A stretch of 64,000 nt of DNA from Candidatus Promineifilum breve (GTDB taxonomy: Bacteria; Chloroflexota; Anaerolineae; Promineifilales; Promineifilaceae): contig NZ_LN890655.1 of NCBI RefSeq assembly GCF_900066015.1, positions 496,001-560,000 on the forward strand, given 5' to 3'. Position 1 is the first letter of the stretch. Every line of letters starts with the position of its first letter. Shown piece after piece: positions 13,035 to 23,312 of the stretch. A program made the position numbers and the translations under genes. The notes under the pieces were generated by a model, which worked only from the letters and a program-made list of their open reading frames with translations, did not search any database and was not told the origin of the DNA.

Positions 13035-15158
13035 ATGATCATAGCGGATGAGATCGTTCAGACAACCTGCCCCTACTGTGGCGTCGGCTGCCAGGTGGAT
13101 TTACATGTGAAGGATGGGCTTATCTATCGCGTCAATGGCCGCTTCGACAATCCCGTCAATCACGGCAACCTATGTGTCAAGGGGCGCTTCGGTTTCGATT
13201 ACGTCCACGCGCCCGACCGCCTGACGACACCCCTGGTGCGCCGGGATCGCCACACGCCGTTCGCCGCCGGCGACCGAGCGTCGTGGCCCCAAGCGCTGGA
13301 CTTCGTCGCCGGACGGCTGCGGGCCATCCGCGACACCTATGGCCCGGACAGCATCGCCTTTCTGACCTCGGCTAAATGCACTAACGAAGAGAATTACCTG
13401 CTCCAGAAAGTGGCCCGCGCGGTGGTCGGGACGAACAACGTCGACCACTGCGCCCGTCTCTGACACAGCAGTAGCGTGGCCGGTCTGGCCGCGACACTCG
13501 GTTCCGGCGCGATGACTGACTCGATCAGCAACATCAAGGACGCCGATTTGCTCTTCGTCACCGGCTCCAATACGACCGAGGCCCATCCGGTCATCGCATT
13601 GGAGATGAAGAAGGCCGTTCGCCGGTTCGGGGCCAAGCTGATCCTGCTCGACCCGCGCGCGATCGAACTGGCCGACTTCGCCACGCTCCACCTGCGCCAG
13701 CGGCCGGGCACCGACGTGGCCGTGCTGAACGCCATAGCCCACGTCATCATCCGCGATAGTCTGGCGAACAGCGCCTTCATCGAGGAGCGCACCGAGGGCT
13801 TCGATGCCCTGGCCGCGGCCGTGGCCGGCTGGACACCGGAGCGGGCCGAGGTGATCTCCGGCGTGCCGGCGCAACTGATCGTCGATGCCGCCTATCTCTA
13901 CGCCCACGCCCGCAACGCGATGATCTTCTGGGCGATGGGCATCACCCAACACACGACCGGCACCGACAACGTCAAGGCCTGCTCCAATCTGGCCCTGCTG
14001 ACCGGCCATATCGGCCGCCCGGCCACCGGCCTCAATCCGCTGCGCGGCCAGAACAACGTCCAGGGCGCGTGCGATATGGGCGGGCTGCCCAACGTCTTCC
14101 CCGGTTATCAGGCCGTGACCGATGAGGCCATCCGCCGCAAATTCGCCGCCGGCTGGGGCGTGGCCTACGAGGCGCTGTCCCCCACGCCGGGCCTGACCGT
14201 GACCGAGATTAGCCGTGGGGCGCTGGAAGGGCGCATCAAGGCCATCTACATCATGGGCGAGAATCCCATGCTGTCCGACCCCAACCTCAGCCACGTGGCC
14301 GAGGCGTTTGAGAGAGTCGAGTTACTGGTGTGCCAGGACATCTTCCTGAACGAAACGGCCCAGCGCGCCGACGTGGTGTTACCCGCGGCCAGTTTCGCCG
14401 AGAAGGGCGGCACGTTCACCAACACCGAGCGACGCGTGCAACTCATCCGGCCGGCCCTGCCCCCGCCCGGCGAGGCCCGGCCCGACTGGGCCATCCTGCT
14501 CGACCTGGCCCGGCGGTTGGGAGCCGATTGGCGCTACGACGGCCCGGCCGATATCCTGGCCGAGATGGCGACCCTGACGCCGCAATACGCGGGCCTAAGC
14601 CACGCGCGGCTGGCGGCGGGCGGCCTGCAATGGCCCTGCCCCACGGCCGAGCATCCGGGCACGCCGGTGCTCCACATCGGCAAGTTCACCCGCGGCCGGG
14701 GCCTCTTCGCCCCGCTTGAATTCCGGCCGCCGGCCGAGTTGCCCGACGACGACTTTCCCTTTTTGCTGTCCACCGGCCGCATCCTCTTCCACTGGCACGG
14801 CGGCACGATGTCGCGCCGCTCGGCCGGGCTGGAGGCCATCGCCCCCGAAGCCGAGGCCGAGATTCATCCGGCTGATGCCGCGCGGCTGGGCATTGCCGAC
14901 GGCGAGCCGGTCTGTGTCTCGTCGCGGCGCGGCCGGGTCGTGGCCGCGGCCCGTCTCACGCCTCGTTCGTCGCCGGGCATGGTGTTTATGACCTTCCACT
15001 ATGCCGAGGCGGCGGTTAATCTGCTGACCATCGACGCGGTTGATCCCACCGCCAAAATCCCAGAATACAAGGTATGCGCCGTGAACATCACCAAACTGGC
15101 GCAACCCATCAACAAGGAGTTATCCCATGAATCCGAATCCCCCTTTGCCCTCGCTTGA
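13035..15158 (+). CDS. fdhF: Selenocysteine-containing formate dehydrogenase, catalytic subunit (TGA read-through)
   Basis: A 707-residue molybdopterin formate dehydrogenase of the compact FdhF type, oxidising formate to CO2. The N-terminal 4Fe-4S site is C12, C15, C19 and C47 (CPYCGVGC...CVKG). The frame meets one in-frame TGA at 13461-13463, codon 143. The context is [18 protein letters not shown], where FdhF enzymes carry selenocysteine (codon 140 in Escherichia coli). A SECIS-like hairpin follows at the standard distance. Downstream come the Mo-bisPGD domains ([16 protein letters not shown]) and a C-terminal dinucleotide-binding domain. No NAD-binding or diaphorase subunit is adjacent, so the electron partner (ferredoxin or another) is not encoded here. 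The start ATG follows AAGGAG. The 3' end overlaps the formate channel gene by 32 bp. Confidence 0.93.
13461..13493 (+). promoter_or_regulatory. Bacterial SECIS element directing selenocysteine at TGA 13461
   Basis: The TGA is followed by an 18-nt interval ending in the 5' stem arm CGTGGCC (13475-13481). A GGTCT loop (13482-13486) and the complementary arm GGCCGCG (13487-13493) complete it, a 7-bp stem with one G-U pair. The 18-nt distance and GGUCU apical loop match the E. coli fdhF element, which SelB recognises. This rules out a simple nonsense mutation as the best explanation. Confidence 0.9.
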
Positions 15159-16041
15159 TGCCCTGTTGCCGGCCGACATGGCGAAGAAGGCCGAGAACAT
15201 CGGCGTCACCAAAGCCAACCTTGGCCCGTTTCGCATGTTCGCGCTGGCCGTGCTGGCCGGGGCGTTCATCGCCATGGGCGCGGTGTTTATGACCACCGTG
15301 ACCACCGGCGCGACCGATTTCCTGTCCTACGGCGTGACCCGCCTGCTGGGTGGCCTCGTCTTCTGCCTGGGGCTGGTGCTGGTCGTCGTGGCCGGGGCCG
15401 AGCTATTCACTGGCAACAACCTGATCGTCATGGCCTGGGCCGGGCGCAAGGTGAGCACGGCCAAGCTGCTGCGCAACTGGGTCATCGTTTACCTGGGCAA
15501 TTTCGTCGGCTCCATCGCCACCGCCTATGGCATGTTCCTGAGCGGCCAATATCTGTTCAACAAGGGGGCACTGGGCCTCAACGCGCTGAACATCGCCAAC
15601 GCCAAGGTGAGCCACGACTTCATCCCGGCCCTCGTGCTGGGTATTTTCTGCAACGCCCTGGTCTGTCTGGCGGTGTGGTTGTGCATGGGCGCGCGCACCA
15701 CGACCGACAAGATCGCGGCCATCATCTTCCCCATCACGGCCTTCGTCGCCGCGGGGTTCGAGCACAGCATCGCCAATATGTATTTCATCCCCATCGGGTT
15801 GTTCATCAAGGGCGGCGCGCCGGCCGAATTCTGGACCAACATCGGCAAGACGGCGGCCGATTTCAGTGGCCTGACCTGGGGCAGCTTCTTCGTCGCCAAC
15901 CTGTTGCCGGTGACCATCGGCAATATCATCGGCGGGGCGCTGATGGTCGGCCTGGTCTACTGGTTTATCTACCTGCGGCCCAGCTGGACCGGCCACAAGG
16001 AAGAAGCCGACAAGCCGGAGCCGAAATTAAAGAAGGCCTGA
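15127..16041 (+). CDS. focA: Formate/nitrite transporter family channel
   Basis: A 304-residue FNT-family pentameric channel with six membrane segments (first around 38-60). The family signatures GAFIAMGAVF, ELFTGNNLIVMAW and GNFVGSIATAYGMF are visible, as is the second half-repeat pattern NALVCLAVWLCMGART. Sitting directly after formate dehydrogenase with a 32-bp overlap, it most likely carries formate rather than nitrite. The ATG at 15127 follows AAGGAG. A terminator lies 12 bp after the stop. Confidence 0.92.
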   Translation: MNPNPPLPSLDALLPADMAKKAENIGVTKANLGPFRMFALAVLAGAFIAMGAVFMTTVTTGATDFLSYGVTRLLGGLVFCLGLVLVVVAGAELFTGNNLIVMAWAGRKVSTAKLLRNWVIVYLGNFVGSIATAYGMFLSGQYLFNKGALGLNALNIANAKVSHDFIPALVLGIFCNALVCLAVWLCMGARTTTDKIAAIIFPITAFVAAGFEHSIANMYFIPIGLFIKGGAPAEFWTNIGKTAADFSGLTWGSFFVANLLPVTIGNIIGGALMVGLVYWFIYLRPSWTGHKEEADKPEPKLKKA

Positions 16042-16052
16042 CCCCCGGCCTC

Positions 16053-16086
16053 GCCCGGTTGGATTCGACCAACGGGCTGTTTTTCC
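16053..16086 (+). terminator. Rho-independent terminator of fdhF-focA
   Basis: GCCCGGTTGG (16053-16062) pairs with CCAACGGGC (16069-16077), one G bulged, around a 6-base loop. It is followed by TGTTTTTCC, 12 bp after the focA stop. Confidence 0.8.
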
Positions 16087-16090
16087 CCAT

Positions 16091-16131
16091 AAACGACAGC
16101 CGCCTCCGGTGACCGGCGGCGGCTGTCGTTT
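16091..16131. terminator. Bidirectional terminator between convergent genes
   Basis: A perfect 14-bp stem AAACGACAGCCGCC (16091-16104) / 16118-16131, A-rich on one side and T-rich on the other, stands between focA and the oppositely oriented CoA-transferase gene and can terminate both. Confidence 0.75.
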
Positions 16132-16156
16132 GGGAAGAAGGGAACCAGACTAAGGC

Positions 16157-17452
16157 TTACAGATAGCCGATCTTTTTCGCGGCGAAAGCCAGTTCGTCGC
16201 GGAATTTGGGATGGGCGATATTGATCAGGGCTTGCGCGCGCTGGCGGATGGTCTTGCCGTACAGTTCGGCCACGCCGTACTCCGTCACGATGAAGTGAAC
16301 GTCGTTGCGGGTCGTGGTCACGCCGGAGCCTTCGGGCAGCATCAGGGAGATGCGGCTGATGGTGTCGTTTTTGGCCGTCGAGGGCAGGGCGATGATCGGC
16401 AGGCCGCCCTTGGAGCGGGCCGCGCCGCGAATGAAATCGAGCTGGCCGCCCACGCCGCTATAGAACACCGGGCCGATGGAATCGGCGCAGACCTGGCCGG
16501 TCAGGTCAACTTGCAGCGCGGCGTTAATCGCCACCATATTGTCGTTCAGGGCGATGTTGAACGGATCGTTGACGTAGTCGGTCGGGTGCAATTCGACGAT
16601 GGCGTTGTTGTCCACGAAACGATAGAGCTGCTCCGTGCCGAACAGGAAGCCGGCCACCATCTTGCCCGGATGGAACGTCTTGCGGCTACAGGTGATGATG
16701 CCCTGCTCGAACAGCGACACCACGCCGTCGGAAAACAGCTCAGTGTGGATGCCCAAATCCTTGTGATTGGTCAGATTTTGTAGCACGGCATCGGGCAGGC
16801 CGCCGATACCCATTTGCAGCGTTGCCCCGTCGGGTATCATCCCGGCGATGTGGTGGCCGATGCGCATGTTCTCCGGCGTGTTGCCGCCCTGTACGGCCAG
16901 CGGCAGCGGGTGATCGACTTCCACGACCTGGCTCAGACGGCTGACGTGGATAAAGCTGTCGCCCAGCGTGCGCGGCATCTGTTGGTTCACTTCGGCGATG
17001 ATGTGGCGGGCTGATTCGGCCGCCGGTTTCGTCGTGCCGACCTCGACGCCGAAGCTACAAAAGCCGTGCTCGTCGGGCGGCGACAGCGCGACGATTGCCA
17101 CGTCAATGGGCAGAATCTTCTTCTGGAATAGTCCCGGTATCTCTGACAGAAAAATGGGCGTGAAGTCGGCCCGCCCTTCCTGCACCGCCTTGCGCACGTT
17201 GTGACCGATGAAAAGCGAGTTGGATCGGAACGATCCTTCGTATTTCGGATCGACGTAAGGCGCGTCGATAAAGGTCAGGATGTGGATCAACTGGACATCG
17301 CGCAGTTCGGCCGCCCGCCCGCACAGGGCATCGACCAGCACCGACGGCGCGCCGGCGCCGCCGCCCACGTAGATGGAATTGCCCGACTCAACACACGACA
17401 TCGCCGCGCCGGCGTCGACGACCTTGCGGCGATAAATATCCTCCCAATTCAC
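16157..17452 (-). CDS. Acetyl-CoA hydrolase/transferase family CoA-transferase
   Basis: A 431-residue CoA-transferase of the acetyl-CoA hydrolase / 4-hydroxybutyrate CoA-transferase family. Visible markers are IYVGGGAGAPSVL near the N-terminus, the presumed catalytic Glu in GIHTELFSDGVV, GVGGQLDF, and the C-terminal TEYGVAELYGKTIRQRA. It would exchange CoA between acetyl-CoA and another carboxylate such as succinate, butyrate or acetate; the substrate is not readable from the sequence. Its start overlaps the stop of alanine dehydrogenase by 4 bp, so the two form one operon. Together with PFOR this gives a route from alanine through pyruvate and acetyl-CoA to acetate. Confidence 0.88.
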   Translation of the reverse strand: MNWEDIYRRKVVDAGAAMSCVESGNSIYVGGGAGAPSVLVDALCGRAAELRDVQLIHILTFIDAPYVDPKYEGSFRSNSLFIGHNVRKAVQEGRADFTPIFLSEIPGLFQKKILPIDVAIVALSPPDEHGFCSFGVEVGTTKPAAESARHIIAEVNQQMPRTLGDSFIHVSRLSQVVEVDHPLPLAVQGGNTPENMRIGHHIAGMIPDGATLQMGIGGLPDAVLQNLTNHKDLGIHTELFSDGVVSLFEQGIITCSRKTFHPGKMVAGFLFGTEQLYRFVDNNAIVELHPTDYVNDPFNIALNDNMVAINAALQVDLTGQVCADSIGPVFYSGVGGQLDFIRGAARSKGGLPIIALPSTAKNDTISRISLMLPEGSGVTTTRNDVHFIVTEYGVAELYGKTIRQRAQALINIAHPKFRDELAFAAKKIGYL

Positions 17453-18603
17453 TGTTCACCTCCAACCGGCGCGACGGCGGCATTGCTATTGGTATGGGGC
17501 AGGCTTATCTCCAGCTTCTTGCCCAACGCCTGCGCCAATTCCCGATTACAGAGCTTGCCCTGATAGAGATTGAGACCGGGCGTAATTTCCGGTATGCGCT
17601 CCAGCGTGCCCAGGATACCAAACTCGCCCATCGCTATCAGATAGGGGAGCAAGGAATTGGTCAAACCATAGCTGGTGGTACGCGCGACGGCGGCCGTCAG
17701 ATTGGGCACACAATAATGGATCACGCCATCGACGATATAGGTCTGATCGCGCAATGTGGTCGGGCGGCTCGTCTCCGAGCAACCGCCCTGATCGATTGAA
17801 AAATCAATGAAAACCGCGCCGGGGCGCATGTGGCTCACCATTTCGCGGGTGATGACGATGGGCGCGCGGCGGCCGGAGCTGAGCACCGCGCCAACGATGA
17901 CGTCGGCGAACTCGGTGACACGATCCAGGTTATAGTTCGTGGACAGCATCGTCGTGACCCGGCCGTTGAGTACCTCGTCGAGATGTTGCAGGCGGCTGAT
18001 GTCGTTATCGAGGACGACGACCTGCGCCCCGACGTTCAGGAAGGCGCGGGCGGCATTGGCCCCCAGCACGCCCCCGCCGATGATGACCACTACCCCGCGC
18101 GGCACGCCGGGGATGCCGCTAAGCAGCGTACCGCGACCGCCGCCGGGCGTCATCAGCAATTGCCCGGCGACCATCGGGGCCAGTCGTCCGGCCACTTCGC
18201 TCATCGGCACCAGGATCGGCCGCGCGCCATTGGGCCGTTCGATCATCTCGTAGGCGATGGCCGTAATCTCCCGGTCATGCAAGGCGACCAGGAAATCGGG
18301 CGAGGCAACGGCCATGTGGAGAAAGGCCATAATCGTCTGGCCGGAGCGAAAGAGGGTGTGCTCGGCGGCGGTGGGCCGGGTCACCTTGACCACCACGTCG
18401 GCGCGGCCATACGCTTCGGCGGCCGAATAGACCACCCGCGCGCCGCTGTGGCGATAGGTCTCATCGCTGAAACCGGCGGCAACCCCGGCGTTCTTTTCTA
18501 CGTAAACGGTGTGTCCGCGGCGGACGAGGGACGAAACGCCGGCCGGTGTCAGACCGACACGGGATTCCAGGTCCCTGACCTCCTTGGGGATGCTAAATTC
18601 CAT
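17449..18603 (-). CDS. ald: Alanine dehydrogenase
   Basis: A 384-residue NAD-dependent L-alanine dehydrogenase, reversibly converting alanine to pyruvate and ammonia. Features are the start MEFSIPKEV, substrate-binding Lys in VVKVTRP and His in AFLHMA, the Rossmann motif IGGGVLGANAA at about 175-185, and DFSIDQGGCSET. Length matches the family (about 370-385). AGGAGAGA precedes the start. It is the first gene of the operon with the CoA-transferase and is divergent from the 2-oxoacid:ferredoxin oxidoreductase operon. A minus-strand -10-like TATGCT (18744-18749) lies at the distance expected from the DosR-like box at 18772. Confidence 0.93.
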   Translation of the reverse strand: MEFSIPKEVRDLESRVGLTPAGVSSLVRRGHTVYVEKNAGVAAGFSDETYRHSGARVVYSAAEAYGRADVVVKVTRPTAAEHTLFRSGQTIMAFLHMAVASPDFLVALHDREITAIAYEMIERPNGARPILVPMSEVAGRLAPMVAGQLLMTPGGGRGTLLSGIPGVPRGVVVIIGGGVLGANAARAFLNVGAQVVVLDNDISRLQHLDEVLNGRVTTMLSTNYNLDRVTEFADVIVGAVLSSGRRAPIVITREMVSHMRPGAVFIDFSIDQGGCSETSRPTTLRDQTYIVDGVIHYCVPNLTAAVARTTSYGLTNSLLPYLIAMGEFGILGTLERIPEITPGLNLYQGKLCNRELAQALGKKLEISLPHTNSNAAVAPVGGEQ

Positions 18604-18743
18604 AATGTCTCTCCTATTCAGGCGGCATCGCAGTTCTCAAATACAGTCTACTCAAAATCGGCCGCCGGGGGAGTGTCTAAAGTAATCCAATCGCCTGACA
18701 AAGCTCATAACCTGGAGAAGTCTTCTCCTGTGAGTCATCGCCA

Positions 18744-18843
18744 AGCATATCAGTTACGGCCCGATAAACAGGTGACTTTCTTCATCAATAGAACTGCCAT
18801 TTGTCACTAGAGGAATAACCCCGTCTATGTCATACTGACACAA
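18744..18843. promoter_or_regulatory. Divergent promoter region with two DosR-like boxes (ald / kor operon)
   Basis: The 421-bp gap 18604-19024 contains GTGAC-TTTC-TTCAT (18772-18785) and CTGCC-ATTT-GTCAC (18794-18807), 22 bp apart, preceded by CCGATAAACAGGTGAC, which resembles the fdh promoter. CATACT (18831-18836) is the rightward -10 with the second box at -42.5 from about 18843. TATGCT (18744-18749) is the leftward -10 for ald. The -10 is overlapped by a separate perfect repeat TGTCA-TAC-TGACA (18828-18840). The remaining 18844-19024 is a long leader with a possible second promoter TTGACA near 18875; I see no gene in it. Confidence 0.62.
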
Positions 18844-19024
18844 GACTAATACTCTCGCCTGGCGTTCCTGTACGTTGACAACCAACTCTGAGATAAGCAA
18901 ATAACAATCGGGTAGCGGCGGCCAACGCAAGCCTGTTCTTTTCCACTCCGCCGGCCCCCAACGATAACCGTAGCCAATCGCGGAACCCCAGGCAATTTTC
19001 CCACTTCACCGGAGGTTTTCATAG

Positions 19025-19345
19025 ATGGCAACTGGAAGAGTTGTAATTGATGTCGAACGGTGCAAGGGATGCGATCTGTGTCGCGAGGCCTGTCCCCAGG
19101 ATGTTCTGGCTCTGGCGGAGGAGCTGAACAGCAAGGGCTACCGGCCGGTGATCCTGCTCGATCCCGTTCACCATTGCACCGGCTGCGCCTTGTGCGCCGT
19201 AGTTTGCCCCGACGGCTGCATCACCGTCTACCGCGACGTCGTCGACAAGACACGTCCGGCTTCTTCTCGGTCGATGGCTTCCTCGCCAAGCAATCGCATA
19301 CCGCAGACAACCCTCATTCAACAGGAGGTAGTTCAGCATGGCTAA
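19025..19345 (+). CDS. 2-oxoacid:ferredoxin oxidoreductase, ferredoxin (delta) subunit
   Basis: A 106-residue di-cluster ferredoxin with [12 protein letters not shown] (about 14-25) and [12 protein letters not shown] (about 57-68), each followed by a canonical fourth Cys arrangement for two 4Fe-4S clusters. The C-terminal 25 residues are a low-complexity Ser/Pro tail. It is the first gene of the kor-type operon and overlaps the alpha-subunit gene by 8 bp. GGAGG lies 11 bp before the ATG. Confidence 0.9.
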   Translation: MATGRVVIDVERCKGCDLCREACPQDVLALAEELNSKGYRPVILLDPVHHCTGCALCAVVCPDGCITVYRDVVDKTRPASSRSMASSPSNRIPQTTLIQQEVVQHG

Positions 19346-20433
19346 GCAACTGTTGAAAGGCAATATCGCCTTCGCCGAGGCGGCCATCCGCGCCGGCTGC
19401 GAGGCGTACTTCGGCTATCCCATCACACCGCAAACGGAACTTCTGGAGCACATGGCGCAACGCATGGTCGAGTTGGGCCGGGTGTTCCTGCAAGCCGAGA
19501 GCGAGGTGGCGGCGGTCAATATGGTCTATGGCGCGGCGGCGGCCGGGGCCAGGGTGATGACCTCTTCCAGCAGCCCCGGCATCAGCCTGATGCAGGAAGG
19601 CTTCAGCTACATGGCCGCCTCCCAGGTGCCCGCGGTGGTCATCGACATCATGCGCGGTGGGCCGGGCCTGGGCAATATCCAGCCCAGCCAGGCCGACTAC
19701 AATCAGGTGACCAAGACGGCCGGCCACGGCGATTTCCACCCCATCGTCCTGGCCCCCGCCACCGTCCAGGAAGCCATCGACCTCACCGTGCTGGCCTTCG
19801 ACCTGGCCGAGAAGTATCGCACCCTGGTCTTCGTCGTCGCCGACGGGGCCATCGGGCAGATGATGGAGCCGGCTGAGTTACCGGAGATGCGCCCCATGGC
19901 CGAGAAGCGTCCGGCCTGGGCCGTCACCGGGGCCAGAGGCCGGCCGCACAACGTCATCACTTCCCTCTACATGGGGGCCGACGAGTTAGAACAATTTAAC
20001 ATTGAATTGCAGACCAAGCTGCACACGATCGAGACGAGCAGCGAAGTGCGCTTCGAGGCTGTCCACGTGGACGACGCCGAGATCGTTATTGTCGCTTTCG
20101 GCACGGCGGCCCGCGTGGCCCAGACGGCCGTCAATCGCTTGCGGGCGACGGGCGTGCCGGTCGGCCTGTTCCGGCCCATCTCGCTGTGGCCTTTCCCCGA
20201 ACAAGAGTTGAGCCGGTTAGCCAAACGCATTCCCTCCATCCGCTCGTTTCTGGTGGTGGAGATGAACGCCGGGCAGATGCTCCACGACGTGCGCGAGGCG
20301 GTCGGCGAGCGCGTGCCGGTGCGTTTCAAGGGCCGTATGGGCGGGATCATTCCCCTGCCCGAAGAGATTGAAGAAGAGATTCGCCTGATGCTCATGTCCG
20401 CGAGCGCCCACCCCAACCGTAAGGAGGCAAGCA

Positions 20434-20456
<23 letters not shown>
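19338..20456 (+). CDS. 2-oxoacid:ferredoxin oxidoreductase, alpha subunit
   Basis: A 372-residue alpha subunit of the KorA/VorA type. It contains [14 protein letters not shown], the glutamate stretch [15 protein letters not shown], and [14 protein letters not shown] in the pyrimidine-binding domain. Transketolase C-terminal-like strands follow ([29 protein letters not shown]). With the neighbouring beta, gamma and delta subunits it oxidises a 2-oxoacid to acyl-CoA and CO2 with ferredoxin as acceptor. AGGAGG precedes the ATG. The beta gene overlaps by 23 bp. Confidence 0.92.
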
Positions 20457-21252
<796 letters not shown>

Positions 21253-21293
21253 CGCGGTTGCCGCCCACGAAAACCGCAACAAGGACGAATCCC

Positions 21294-22640
21294 ATGACAA
21301 CCCCCTGGAACCATCGTTGCTCCTTACGAATGCAATCGATGCGTGGCTCCGCCATTCGCGAACTGCTCAAGCTGACCGAAAACCCGGAAATCATCTCGTT
21401 TGGCGGCGGGATGCCCGCGCCGGAGGTCTTTCCGGTCGAAGCGTTTCGGGCCGCGGCCGATCGCGTGCTGGATCGCCACGGCCGCAATGCCCTGCAATAT
21501 AGCGCCACCGAAGGCTATCGCCCGTTGCGCGAATGGATCGTGCGCCAGATGGCCCGCTACGGCATCGAATCGGCCCCGGAGAATGTGCTCATCACCAGCG
21601 GCTCGCAACAGGCGCTCGACCTGCTGGGCACGTTGCTCATCAATCCCGGCGACCTCATCCTGACTGAGCGGCCGACCTATCTGGGCGCGCTGCAAGCATG
21701 GCGCGCCTATCAAGCCCGTTTCGTCTCCGTGCCCGTGGACGACGACGGGCTGCAAGTGGATCTGCTGGAAGAGGCTCTCTGCGCCGGGCCGAAGTTCATG
21801 TACATCCTGCCCAACTTCCAGAACCCCGGCGGCGTCACCCTGTCGTTGGAGCGCCGCCACAAGCTGATCGAGTTTTCCGACCGCTACGGCGTGCCCATCA
21901 TCGAGGATGATCCCTACGGCGAACTGCGCTACGAGGGCGACCACCTGCCGCCGCTGGTGGTGGTCGACGCCGAACGCTGCAAGAGCCGTCCCGCGCGGGC
22001 CATCGAGCCGGGCTATTACGACGAGAGCCAACCGCGTAACGGCAACGGCCGGGCCTACATGCGCGGTAACGTCATCTACCTGAGCACGTTCTCCAAGACG
22101 CTGGCCCCGGGGCTGCGCCTGGCGTGGATGGTGGCCCCGGTCGAGGTTATCCAGCGTTGCGTTGTCGCCAAGCAGGGCATGGACCTGCACACGGCGACGC
22201 TGAACCAGGCCATCGCCCACGAGATTTTGACCGGCGGCGAGGAGGGCGAGGGCTTCCTGATGGGCCACGTCCGCCTCATCCGCGACGTCTATCGCGAGCG
22301 GCGCGACGTCATGCTGACCGCCATGCGCCGCCACTTCCCGCCCGGCGTCACCTGGACGGAGCCGACCGGTGGGTTGTTCCTGTGGGTCACGCTGCCGGAC
22401 TATCTGGACGCCACGGAACTGTTGAAGAAGGCGCTGGAACAGAAGGTGGCCTACGTGCCCGGCGTGGCCTTCTCGCCCGACGGCAGCGAGCGCAATAGCC
22501 TGCGGCTCAACTTCTCGTTCTGCACGCCGGAAAAGATCAATATCGGCATCCAACGGTTGGGCGACGTTTTCAGCCAGGCCATCGAAGACCACGCCGTGGA
22601 AATGGCCCGTAGCTTTGAGCCTGTGCTCCAGGCCGCCTGA
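21294..22640 (+). CDS. PLP-dependent aminotransferase, 2-aminoadipate/aromatic type
   Basis: A 448-residue fold-type I aminotransferase. Visible are SFGGGMPAPEVFP, the cofactor region TSGSQQALDLLG, PNFQNPGG, EDDPYGELRYEG, the PLP lysine in STFSKTLAPGLRLAW and the arginine in LRLNFSF. It resembles LysN/AromaticAT-like enzymes related to MocR C-terminal domains but has no DNA-binding domain. It lies inside the oxidoreductase operon, between the beta and gamma subunits, so it probably makes the 2-oxoacid substrate from an amino acid (branched-chain, aromatic or glutamate-type). The ATG at 21294 follows AAGGA; an upstream frame extension overlaps the spacer and is not favoured. Confidence 0.88.
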   Translation: MTTPWNHRCSLRMQSMRGSAIRELLKLTENPEIISFGGGMPAPEVFPVEAFRAAADRVLDRHGRNALQYSATEGYRPLREWIVRQMARYGIESAPENVLITSGSQQALDLLGTLLINPGDLILTERPTYLGALQAWRAYQARFVSVPVDDDGLQVDLLEEALCAGPKFMYILPNFQNPGGVTLSLERRHKLIEFSDRYGVPIIEDDPYGELRYEGDHLPPLVVVDAERCKSRPARAIEPGYYDESQPRNGNGRAYMRGNVIYLSTFSKTLAPGLRLAWMVAPVEVIQRCVVAKQGMDLHTATLNQAIAHEILTGGEEGEGFLMGHVRLIRDVYRERRDVMLTAMRRHFPPGVTWTEPTGGLFLWVTLPDYLDATELLKKALEQKVAYVPGVAFSPDGSERNSLRLNFSFCTPEKINIGIQRLGDVFSQAIEDHAVEMARSFEPVLQAA

Positions 22641-22664
22641 TCGCTTCAAGAGGTAACGATTCCC

Positions 22665-23213
22665 ATGGAAACATCCATCATCATCTCCGGATTCGGCGGC
22701 CAGGGCGTCCTGTTCGCCGGGCAACTGCTGGCCTATGCCGGCATGGACGCCGGCCGCCACGTCACCTGGATTCCCTCCTATGGCCCGGAAATGCGCGGCG
22801 GCACGGCCCATTGTGTGGTCATCATCAGCGATGACCCCATCGGCGCGCCCACCGTGGCCCGGCCCGACGTGGCCGTGGTGCTCAATTTGCCGTCGTTCGA
22901 CAAGTACGAAACGGTCGTTAAGCCGGGCGGCCTGCTCGTGGTCAATAATTCACTCATCGAGTCCGAGACGGAACGGCAGGACATCGACGTCGTTGGCGTT
23001 CCGGCCAACGCCATCGCCGAAGAGTGGGGCACGGTCAAGATGCTGAACATGGCCGCGCTGGGGGCGCTGCTGGCCGCCCGCCCGGTGCTGCCGCTGGAGA
23101 TCGTCGAGAAGGCGCTGGCCGAACATTTGCCGGCCGGCAAGCAACATCTGATCGAGGCTAACCTACGGGTGATTCGGCGCGGCTATGAAGTCGTGGCGCC
23201 CGTGCCCGGTTAA
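22665..23213 (+). CDS. 2-oxoacid:ferredoxin oxidoreductase, gamma subunit
   Basis: A 182-residue gamma subunit with the typical opening GFGGQGVLFAGQLLAYA, SYGPEMRGGTAHC and ARPDVAVVLN. It completes the four-subunit enzyme. The order delta-alpha-beta-aminotransferase-gamma differs from common kor operons by the inserted aminotransferase. A terminator hairpin follows 30 bp later. Confidence 0.92.
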   Translation: METSIIISGFGGQGVLFAGQLLAYAGMDAGRHVTWIPSYGPEMRGGTAHCVVIISDDPIGAPTVARPDVAVVLNLPSFDKYETVVKPGGLLVVNNSLIESETERQDIDVVGVPANAIAEEWGTVKMLNMAALGALLAARPVLPLEIVEKALAEHLPAGKQHLIEANLRVIRRGYEVVAPVPG

Positions 23214-23242
23214 CTCATTTACACCGCTGTTCGCACGCGTAG

Positions 23243-23275
23243 ATGCCCCTCTGGCCTGTGGCGAGGGGCATTTTC
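23243..23275 (+). terminator. Rho-independent terminator of the kor-type operon
   Basis: ATGCCCCTC (23243-23251) pairs with GAGGGGCAT (23263-23271) around an 11-base loop and is followed by TTTTC. Confidence 0.8.
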
Positions 23276-23312
23276 ATGGTACCCGCACAGTGGCGTGCGG
23301 CGTAGATTTGGC

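Noticed and set aside
13461-13463. Nonsense mutation or sequencing error splitting formate dehydrogenase
   Set aside because: The TGA falls exactly on the selenocysteine position and is followed by a SECIS with the correct spacing and loop.
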